Source: Candidatus Nitrosopumilus sp. (GTDB lineage: Archaea > Thermoproteota > Nitrososphaeria > Nitrososphaerales > Nitrosopumilaceae). Taken from it: DNA of 36,042 bases. A program made the translations under genes and the position numbers. Location of the stretch: contig JAPFBP010000010.1 of assembly GCA_029250275.1 (NCBI GenBank), positions 1-36,042 of the forward strand, read 5' to 3'. Of this stretch, positions 16,277 through 21,123 are shown piece by piece. The notes beneath the pieces are model-generated. The model was not told the DNA's origin. It did no database searches and was given only the letters and a program-made list of their open reading frames with translations. Positions within the stretch are counted from its first letter, which is position 1. The number at the start of each line of letters is the position of its first letter.

Positions 16277-16815
16277 TTACAATGATTTTTTTAAGATTCT
16301 TGTTGTGACAACATGTAAGGTCATGCTGGAAATAATATGTGATATTTTTCGTATATCTTTTGTAATGATGTTATTTAATATTGTATTGTTTGGTGCCTCC
16401 ACCTTATAGATAACATCGTATAATCCAAAGATTACATTAGCTTCTTTAACTTCTGTAATATGACTAAGATCTTTTAAAACACTATATTCTTCTCCTTTGG
16501 TACAATGAATCACAACATAAGATTGAATAAGATTTTGTCCAAGTATCAATCCAATTAACTTCTCAGATGTTTGAAATAATTCTCCTGATTCAGAACGAGT
16601 TAAAGTCATAGTGGAGTTGGATTTTTGGCATCTTTCTAATAACTCCAGTGACAATATTTTGGATTTGTTCTTCAGAATTTGATTCGATTTGTGCAATAAT
16701 ATCATAGACCGAGTGTACCATGAGCCTCTTTAACACCATTAATTTTTTTTAATGATGAAATAACTTCTTTTTCAGAACCTAGTTTGCAATTCATTAAAAT
16801 GTAAGATTTGGACAT
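16277..16815 (-). pseudogene. decayed double-domain Lrp/AsnC ligand-binding (RAM) protein
   Basis: Three frames together spell a protein with two RAM domains and no HTH. MSKSYILMNCKLGSEKEVIS to KEAHGT (start 16815) runs into a stop. The next frame continues GVYDIIAQIESNSEEQIQNI to IRKMPKIQ. A third frame continues STMTLTRSESGELFQTSEKL to the end at 16277, with the second RAM domain SYVVIHCTKGEEYSVLKDLS. Two frameshifts, near 16703 and near 16605, separate them, and neither lies in a homopolymer run. The intact 3' frame (16277-16705) might still give a truncated product. It lies 2 nt after the zinc-finger gene 16818-16991 and would share its palindrome-controlled promoter. Confidence 0.75.
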
Positions 16816-16817
16816 TT

Positions 16818-16991
16818 TCAATGATCTTGTTTTTCACGTTTTGGCTTTGAATGAGCTTTTATCATATGCTTTTTTGTTCTTTCTGGATCTTCAAATTTTA
16901 GTCCACAAATTTTACATTTGTTTGTAAATACCGTGTCTTTTTTAAAAATATTTTTTATTCCAATTTTTCCAAATGAAAAATTTGATTCCAT
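16818..16991 (-). CDS. C2H2 zinc-finger miniprotein, 57 aa
   Basis: The core CKICGLKFEDPERTKKHMIK then AH gives C-x2-C-x12-H-x4-H, a classical C2H2 finger, followed by a basic tail SKPKREKQDH. Archaeal proteins of this kind are likely DNA- or protein-binding. The start ATG at 16991 is 35 nt from the palindrome at 17027, with TATA-like CTTATAATG between them (on this strand), so the promoter is leaderless. It is divergent from the winged-helix gene at 17092. Confidence 0.75.
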   Translation of the reverse strand: MESNFSFGKIGIKNIFKKDTVFTNKCKICGLKFEDPERTKKHMIKAHSKPKREKQDH

Positions 16992-17026
16992 ACAAAACGA
17001 GTTAATTATTCATTATAAGGCGTTGC

Positions 17027-17039
17027 TTAACATTGTTAA
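17027..17039. promoter_or_regulatory. TTAACAWTGTTAA palindrome, copy 2
   Basis: TTAACATTGTTAA between the divergent zinc-finger gene (start 16991, gap 35 nt) and the winged-helix gene (start 17092, gap 52 nt). TATA-like boxes lie about 12 nt to the left on the minus strand and just to the right (TGATATTCA) on the plus strand. Confidence 0.8.
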
Positions 17040-17091
17040 TTGATATTCAATTCCACTAATAGTTAAAGTAGCAAATATCTTAAAGAAAAAC

Positions 17092-17406
17092 ATGGCAGAT
17101 CCTAAAAAATATAGGGATAGAATCTACATTGTAAAAGATATTATTTTAACTCTATCTGAGTATGGCCAGCTTAATCAAACGTCATTGTTTAGTTTTTGTG
17201 GATTAAACATTACAAAACACAAACAAATTCTAGATAATTTAGAATTAAATGAAATGATACAAAGAATTGAAACTGTAGAAGGCAAAAGAACCATTACAAT
17301 TTTTAAAGTTACTCAAAAGGGAATGGTTTTTTGTAATGAAATTATAGAACCGTTTGAAAAATTATTCCCAAGGGGAGGTAGACCTAGTACTTTTAATCTT
17401 GAGTAA
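17092..17406 (+). CDS. winged-helix regulator, candidate reader of the TTAACAWTGTTAA sites
   Basis: 104-aa winged helix: YIVKDIILTLSEYGQLNQTS (helices 1-2), LFSFCGLNITKHKQILDNLE (recognition helix), then the wing MIQRIETVEGKRTITIFKVT and a C-terminal helix. Shape and size fit dimeric archaeal regulators that bind 13-20 bp palindromes. It lies inside the palindrome cluster and carries a copy in its own promoter, so it is the best local candidate for the factor that binds all of them. One free Cys in the recognition-helix region (SFCGLN) might allow redox or metal sensing, which is speculation. Confidence 0.75.
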   Translation: MADPKKYRDRIYIVKDIILTLSEYGQLNQTSLFSFCGLNITKHKQILDNLELNEMIQRIETVEGKRTITIFKVTQKGMVFCNEIIEPFEKLFPRGGRPSTFNLE

Positions 17407-17778
17407 CTATTCTTCAGTATCCAGATGATATTTTGATGTAATATCTTTATCCAAATCTTCTCGTTTCTTCAAATAATTACAATATCTTTTGTTCCATGAA
17501 CTCAGTGATCTAAATTGCTGTATTCCTGCAACCAGCCAAATTCCAGAAGTGACTAGAACCACCGTAAGCAACACTGTCAATAGTATTGCAAATTCTCCCT
17601 CCTGTTCTATTAAACGGAGAAAATTTGGATGTGTGAATAGATATAATGAAATTATTATTGCTAGTGGAGCTAAAATAACGGCTGAAAATGAAACCCCAAG
17701 CATAATCCCTTTAAGCTGTTGAATTTTATCAATGAAAAGATCCATTGAACTTAGAATGCTATTTCCACTATCAAGCAA
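17407..17778 (-). CDS. two-TM membrane protein, 123 aa
   Basis: Two membrane helices (about residues 26-48, MLGVSFSAVILAPLAIIISL, and 63-85, ILLTVLLTVVLVTSGIWLVA) flanked by charged regions, the C-terminus acidic. The frame opens with a TTG at 17778 that overlaps the stop of a possible 32-aa gene; an ATG at 17745 is the alternative start. Function unknown. Its stop abuts that of the winged-helix gene. Confidence 0.6.
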   Translation of the reverse strand: MLDSGNSILSSMDLFIDKIQQLKGIMLGVSFSAVILAPLAIIISLYLFTHPNFLRLIEQEGEFAILLTVLLTVVLVTSGIWLVAGIQQFRSLSSWNKRYCNYLKKREDLDKDITSKYHLDTEE

Positions 17779-17869
17779 ATTCTCTTACCTCTAAAATATT
17801 CGAACAAATTTCATTCATACTTGTTATTCGGTTTACAGTAAAAGGGCTATTAAAATTTCTCCAGAACAT
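17771..17869 (-). CDS. possible 32-aa peptide under palindrome copy 3
   Basis: ATG-started frame MFWRNFNSPFTVNRITSMNE, then ICSNILEVREFA. It begins 40 nt from the palindrome at 17910, with a TATA-like box about 12 nt from the palindrome on this strand, and its stop overlaps the TTG start of the next membrane-protein gene. Placement is the main support. Confidence 0.35.
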   Translation of the reverse strand: MFWRNFNSPFTVNRITSMNEICSNILEVREFA

Positions 17870-17909
17870 CACTATACCATGTTGATTATCTTTAGTATTT
17901 AGCAAATAC

Positions 17910-17922
17910 TTAACAATGTTAA
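17910..17922. promoter_or_regulatory. TTAACAWTGTTAA palindrome, copy 3
   Basis: TTAACAATGTTAA, 35 nt before the ATG at 17958 on the plus strand with TATA-like GTTTTATTA centred 27 nt before that ATG. On the minus side a possible 32-aa gene starts 40 nt away. Confidence 0.8.
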
Positions 17923-17957
17923 TTTAGTTTTATTAGAAATTCCCCCCATCTATCTTT

Positions 17958-18062
17958 ATGAAACAAGAAAAAGAGTATGATGAAGAAAATCTTGCAATTA
18001 AAAGAAATGAGGATTGGTGGAGGTTAGAAAAGTTTCAGATTGGCAGGAGTAGATTTCCATAA
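17958..18062 (+). CDS. small charged protein, 34 aa
   Basis: Frame MKQEKEYDEENLAIKRNEDW, then WRLEKFQIGRSRFP. Acidic first half, a WWRLEKF patch and a basic end. It starts 35 nt after palindrome copy 3 and its stop lies 2 nt before the zinc-ribbon gene at 18065, so it heads a two-gene leaderless operon. Function unknown. Confidence 0.55.
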   Translation: MKQEKEYDEENLAIKRNEDWWRLEKFQIGRSRFP

Positions 18063-18064
18063 CC

Positions 18065-18304
18065 ATGACTTTTTGCTGTAAGGGTATTTGTGAAACACTA
18101 GAGATAGATGTAGTTCCTACTGGATTGAAGTATGAATCAGGACAAAAAAGATGTACGATGTGTGATATTTTTGTCAAAACTACTGAGATAGGATGTCCTT
18201 GTTGCGGGGTTCGTCTTAGAACAAAATCAAGACACAAACGATCTAGAAAAAATTCTTCCCTTAACATTGTTAAGCGTATTCTAAATATCAATAAATCTAA
18301 TTAG
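18065..18304 (+). CDS. zinc-ribbon protein of the GQKRCT-x-C-IFV family, 79 aa
   Basis: Cys pattern CCKGIC, CTMC and CPCC with the family core YESGQKRCTMCDIFVKT and VRLRTKSRHKRSRK. A paralogue with the same core (YEIGQKRCTFCGIFV, VLRTKPRSRK) is at 31854, and a dead one at 23715. The basic C-terminus suggests nucleic-acid binding. It is the second gene of an operon driven by palindrome copy 3. A further palindrome lies inside its 3' end. Confidence 0.75.
   Translation: MTFCCKGICETLEIDVVPTGLKYESGQKRCTMCDIFVKTTEIGCPCCGVRLRTKSRHKRSRKNSSLNIVKRILNINKSN
18261..18273. promoter_or_regulatory. TTAACAWTGTTAA palindrome, copy 4 (inside a gene)
   Basis: TTAACATTGTTAA, extended to the 15-bp palindrome CTTAACATTGTTAAG, within the 3' end of the zinc-ribbon gene. 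A TATA-like CTAAATATC follows at 18281-18289 and an ATG at 18310, 36 nt after the palindrome, reproducing the spacing of the other copies. It could drive a small transcript starting near 18310. Confidence 0.65.
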
Positions 18305-18309
18305 ATTTA

Positions 18310-18402
18310 ATGCAGAGGCAACTCACTCCAGAGAGGAAAGACATGACTATGAATCGTTATTCTAGTTTTCATTTACACTCAAGACACTTGATACTTTCCT
18401 AA
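18310..18402 (+). CDS. possible 30-aa basic peptide
   Basis: Frame MQRQLTPERKDMTMNRYSSF, then HLHSRHLILS. Composition is unremarkable apart from many Arg/His. It is listed because its ATG sits 36 nt after palindrome copy 4 and 25 nt after a TATA-like box, exactly like its neighbours. The transcript could instead be non-coding. Confidence 0.3.
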   Translation: MQRQLTPERKDMTMNRYSSFHLHSRHLILS

Positions 18403-18438
18403 TGCTTCTGCATTATTTTTTATTGTAATGTTTGGGAG

Positions 18439-18451
18439 TTAACATTGTTAA
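18439..18451. promoter_or_regulatory. TTAACAWTGTTAA palindrome, copy 5
   Basis: TTAACATTGTTAA followed by TCGAAGTATATTACTT, a BRE/TATA-like pair; the TTG start at 18490 is 38 nt after the palindrome. The downstream stretch (TCGAAG then TATTACTT) is shared with copy 7, showing that the promoter core as well as the palindrome is conserved. Confidence 0.8.
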
Positions 18452-18489
18452 TCGAAGTATATTACTTACAAATTTAAAAAAAATTGTAA

Positions 18490-18651
18490 TTGGTAAAACT
18501 AAGCTGTAATAACTATGGGTTTGAGTGTGATTTTACAGTAGAAGGGGAAGTGGAGAATGTACTTAAGGAATTTGGAAAACATACTGATGAAGAACATGGA
18601 ATAGACTATTCAAAAGAGGCACTAATGCAGTTTATTCTGAGAAAATCATAA
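18490..18651 (+). CDS. DUF1059 family small protein, 53 aa
   Basis: Starting at TTG: MVKLSCNNYGFECDFTVEGE, VENVLKEFGKHTDEEHGIDY, SKEALMQFILRKS. This matches the DUF1059 family, with its early C-x5-C (C6, C12) and conserved GKHTEEEHG region carrying two His; together these could form a metal site. Function of the family is unknown. The TTG is the only start after the upstream stop and sits 38 nt from palindrome copy 5. It is followed after 25 nt by the insertase gene. Confidence 0.8.
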   Translation: MVKLSCNNYGFECDFTVEGEVENVLKEFGKHTDEEHGIDYSKEALMQFILRKS

Positions 18652-18676
18652 ACTAACTGTGGGATGGGGGCATTGA

Positions 18677-19333
18677 ATGATTGATTATTTAGATTACAAT
18701 TTCATCTTGTTTTTCCTTGATAATGTATTGCTACAAGGAGATGATGGTGGAATTTTTTCATTTATGAGCCAAAATAGACAAGCATTAGGAAGTGGTGATC
18801 CAATAGTAAAGGGAGTAATTCTAACTCTATTTGGAGTAACTGGATTTGGAGTTGTTCTTAATTTGTTTAATTCTGCAGTTAGAAAGAAAATGATTGATCA
18901 AGATAAGCTAAAACGAATAATGAAGGAAACCAAGGGATGGCAAAAAGAAAGAATGTCTGCCATGAGATCTAAAGACCAAGCCAAAATTGTTGAACTAGGA
19001 AAAAAATCATACTACATGAACAAAATGTCAATGGAGATGATGCAGATGAACATGAGACCAATGATGATAACATTTGTTCCTTTAATTTTGATTTTTTATC
19101 TTGTGTTACCACAACTATTTGCTTATACTGTGGCCTTTTCCCCAATTCCACTAAATGTAATTCCAGGGGATATGTTCCAACTAACATGTACTGCAGAACA
19201 AGCACTAGATGTTGACCATATTTGCTTTGGTAAAGAAAATGCATTGTATCTTTGGGCTTGGTATTTTCTTTCATCTATTTCATTTAGTGGGATGATTATG
19301 AAACTAACAAAAACTTCTATGAATTTAAGTTAA
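18677..19333 (+). CDS. DUF106/EMC3-TMCO1 family membrane insertase (archaeal YidC-like)
   Basis: Oxa1-superfamily insertase of the archaeal branch. Layout: N-terminal helix (about 40-62, VKGVILTLFGVTGFGVVLNL), a cytosolic coiled coil (KKMIDQDKLKRIMKETKGWQ to about 115), the Met-rich segment MNKMSMEMMQMNMRPMM typical of this family, then two further helices (about 132-152 and 193-212). 218 aa is normal. The Met-rich cytosolic face guides substrates into the membrane. Thaumarchaea usually have a housekeeping copy elsewhere, so this may be a second, regulated insertase. It shares a transcript with DUF1059 under palindrome copy 5. Confidence 0.85.
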   Translation: MIDYLDYNFILFFLDNVLLQGDDGGIFSFMSQNRQALGSGDPIVKGVILTLFGVTGFGVVLNLFNSAVRKKMIDQDKLKRIMKETKGWQKERMSAMRSKDQAKIVELGKKSYYMNKMSMEMMQMNMRPMMITFVPLILIFYLVLPQLFAYTVAFSPIPLNVIPGDMFQLTCTAEQALDVDHICFGKENALYLWAWYFLSSISFSGMIMKLTKTSMNLS

Positions 19334-19419
19334 TTATCTAGTTCATTAAAGCACTCTGAAGAGCAAACATCGTCACACCAATGCTCAAATGGTTTACCAC
19401 AAAGAATACATTTTCTCAT
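19330..19419 (-). CDS. zinc-knuckle miniprotein, 29 aa
   Basis: MRKCILCGKPFEHWCDDVCS then SECFNELDN: CILC plus C-x3-C-x3-C around the centre, a compact zinc knuckle. Its stop overlaps the stop of the convergent insertase gene. It lies 19 nt downstream of the C2H2 gene 19439-19591 on the same strand, so it should be the second gene of that operon. Confidence 0.55.
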   Translation of the reverse strand: MRKCILCGKPFEHWCDDVCSSECFNELDN

Positions 19420-19438
19420 ATCTTAATTTCTCCAACAA

Positions 19439-19591
19439 TTAATCACTTCTAAAAGACCACTTTATTTCCACTTCAGTTTTTACAAATTCTTCAGGAGGGA
19501 TTTTGGAATGACTGTTTTTGATATGTGACATGTAAGTGACAAGCGAAAAAAAATTTTGTTTACATAATGGACATATTCTACCAAATGCCAT
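19439..19591 (-). CDS. C2H2 zinc-finger miniprotein, 50 aa
   Basis: CPLCKQNFFSLVTYMSHIKN then SH gives C-x2-C-x12-H-x4-H, the same spacing as the finger at 16818. The tail is acidic rather than basic. The ATG at 19591 is 35 nt from the palindrome at 19627 and 25 nt from a TATA-like box on this strand. Divergent from the cupredoxin gene. Confidence 0.75.
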   Translation of the reverse strand: MAFGRICPLCKQNFFSLVTYMSHIKNSHSKIPPEEFVKTEVEIKWSFRSD

Positions 19592-19626
19592 GTATTATTT
19601 TAGGGATTATTCCTTTTAGTGGTTCC

Positions 19627-19639
19627 TTAACAATGTTAA
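19627..19639. promoter_or_regulatory. TTAACAWTGTTAA palindrome, copy 6
   Basis: TTAACAATGTTAA placed symmetrically between divergent start codons: 35 nt to the C2H2 gene (19591) and 34 nt to the cupredoxin gene (19674). TATA-like TGTATATATC lies on the right and CCTTTTAGT on the left. Confidence 0.85.
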
Positions 19640-19673
19640 TTATTGTATATATCCATGAAAATCACTTTAATGC

Positions 19674-20162
19674 ATGCAAAAGAAAAAGCAAAAATCTAGT
19701 AACCTTTCAAAAGGAAAAATTATTTCATTCGGTGTTGTTTTAGGCGTAATTGTTTTGACTGGATTCTTCACCATTAATTCATTCAGTCCAGTTAATTCAG
19801 ATACTCTTATTTTTGCACCATCAACGAACGTTTTCCTAAAGGGAGTAAAGTCTCCAAATGGAAATTATCACTATCAGTATGCAAAGGGAGGAAAGACTAT
19901 GTTTGCCGAAGGCACGTCCCCCACAATCTCAGTATCGCAAGGAAATTTAATCCAATTACATTTGATTAATGAAGAAAAAAATCAATATGATAATCCTTCA
20001 AAACATAATATTAACATCGATAAATTTAATGTCCATACAAATGATCTTGGATATTTTCAAAGTGAATCAATTACATTTCTAGCAGATAAGGTAGGTACAT
20101 TTGATTACTATTGTACAATTCATCCAGAAATGAAAGGCATTATTACTGTAAATGCAGGTTAG
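19674..20162 (+). CDS. membrane-anchored cupredoxin (blue copper protein)
   Basis: 162 aa. A basic N-terminus and one membrane helix (about 16-36, IISFGVVLGVIVLTGFFTIN) anchor an external cupredoxin domain. Its C-terminal type 1 copper loop reads YYCTIHPEMKG, with Cys147, His150 and Met153 as ligands; the fourth ligand should be a His around SKHNINIDKFNVHT. Thaumarchaeota use many small blue copper proteins as electron carriers in ammonia oxidation and respiration, so electron transfer outside the membrane is likely. The promoter is palindrome copy 6, 34 nt before the start. Confidence 0.88.
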   Translation: MQKKKQKSSNLSKGKIISFGVVLGVIVLTGFFTINSFSPVNSDTLIFAPSTNVFLKGVKSPNGNYHYQYAKGGKTMFAEGTSPTISVSQGNLIQLHLINEEKNQYDNPSKHNINIDKFNVHTNDLGYFQSESITFLADKVGTFDYYCTIHPEMKGIITVNAG

Positions 20163-20172
20163 TCTGATTCTA

Positions 20173-20250
20173 TCATAGTAAAATTATACCAAATGCTTGA
20201 ATGAGAATTGCAACGATTGCAACAATTATAATTTTAATTCCTAATCCCAC
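20173..20250 (-). CDS. single-TM peptide, 25 aa, GTG start
   Basis: GTG-started frame MGLGIKIIIVAIVAILIQAF then GIILL: one membrane helix and little else. Alone it would be ignored, but the GTG is 34 nt from palindrome copy 7 and 25 nt from a good TATA box (TTTATAAAATA on this strand), the same geometry as the neighbouring genes. Confidence 0.45.
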   Translation of the reverse strand: MGLGIKIIIVAIVAILIQAFGIILL

Positions 20251-20284
20251 ATGGCTAATTCTCTAAATATTTTATAAACATGGA

Positions 20285-20297
20285 TTAACATTGTTAA
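20285..20297. promoter_or_regulatory. TTAACAWTGTTAA palindrome, copy 7
   Basis: TTAACATTGTTAA, 34 nt before the ATG at 20332 on the right and 34 nt from the GTG at 20250 on the left. To its right TCGAAGATTATTACTT closely matches the promoter core after copy 5. Confidence 0.85.
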
Positions 20298-20331
20298 TCG
20301 AAGATTATTACTTGTGGTATGTATTAGATTT

Positions 20332-20778
20332 ATGGAAAAATTGGAATATAAAGACTCAAATAAAAAACCTAGTATAAATGATAACGCAATTACAAAATTA
20401 TCTGTTTGTGGAGTTATAAAAGATCATACATTGGATGTACTTCAAAAATTAGAATCAGAAATGCCTTCTGTTTTTCAATCATATTCCGATTTGTATGTAA
20501 GGTATTTACATTCTGTACGAGATATTTTTGGAACTTGTAGTTTGGCTGAAAAGCAGTATTTTGACAAAACAAAAATTGATCAAAATACTCTAAAAATATT
20601 TGATAGTTATTTAGAATCTGTCACAAATATTTTGGAGTCTCAAATTGATTTCTCAAATAGTCTTACAAGAACATACATGCAGTTGAGATTATCGTCTATT
20701 GATTCTTGGGATAAATACATGCATTTTTGTGTAGACATGTATGCTAAATCAATGGCATCATTTTCCTCAAAAGAGTAA
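20332..20778 (+). CDS. helical protein of unknown function, 148 aa
   Basis: Soluble, all-helical protein with regular hydrophobic spacing (TLDVLQKLESEMPSVFQSYS, KIFDSYLESVTNILESQIDF, YMHFCVDMYAKSMASFSSKE). Resembles phasin-like granule or scaffold proteins in general build, but I see no clear homology to the one at 4208. The ATG at 20332 is chosen over a GTG at 20314 because it stands 34 nt from palindrome copy 7. Confidence 0.65.
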   Translation: MEKLEYKDSNKKPSINDNAITKLSVCGVIKDHTLDVLQKLESEMPSVFQSYSDLYVRYLHSVRDIFGTCSLAEKQYFDKTKIDQNTLKIFDSYLESVTNILESQIDFSNSLTRTYMQLRLSSIDSWDKYMHFCVDMYAKSMASFSSKE

Positions 20779-20968
20779 ACATTGAAATTAAATAATTCTC
20801 TACCCCTTGGGAATAGTTGATCCAGATTTAGAGATGTTATCTGATGATGATTTTGACTAAATTTTCTTTTTTATTCTAGGCATTGAATTTGCATTAATTT
20901 TATCTACAATTTGTTGGAGGGATCATAGTGAAGAAATTACAATATGAGTAAATTTAAGAAAAAAATGA
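20779..20968. other. intergenic region, nothing recognised
   Basis: AT-rich DNA with only short frames. It leads into the duplicated promoter segment that begins at 20969. Confidence 0.35.
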
Positions 20969-21046
20969 ATTTAGGGTTAAATTTCAGGTTTAGAATAAAG
21001 TTTCATTGTTAAATTATATACAAATAGTAAAACAGACTAAACTCAG
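20969..21046 (+). repeat. 78-bp promoter-region repeat, copy 2 (orphan)
   Basis: Reverse complement of 11718-11795 with three differences, so on the plus strand it reads like the promoter of the membrane-protein gene at 10862-11683, TATA-like element included. No gene follows: after 78 bases it passes directly into the 37-bp repeat at 21047. Confidence 0.85.
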
Positions 21047-21083
21047 CTAAAAGATAACTAACTAAATCCTAATCAAAGATTTT
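21047..21083 (+). repeat. 37-bp repeat, copy 1
   Basis: Exact reverse complement of 24268-24304, which spans the stop codon and 3' flank of the CBS-TrkH gene. Here the sequence directly abuts the orphan promoter repeat, as if the gene between promoter and 3' end had been lost or never acquired. Confidence 0.85.
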
Positions 21084-21123
21084 AACATCAAATTTCAATT
21101 TAATAATAATCCATAATTGTAGA

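Noticed and set aside
9434-20799. 17-bp match ATTGAAATTAAATAATT near 9434 and 20783 as a repeat element
   Set aside because: Short and extremely AT-rich; expected by chance in this composition.
20945-21013. 22-aa frame MSKFKKKMNLGLNFRFRIKF
   Set aside because: It consists mostly of the duplicated promoter sequence and is not preserved as a coding frame in the other copy's context.
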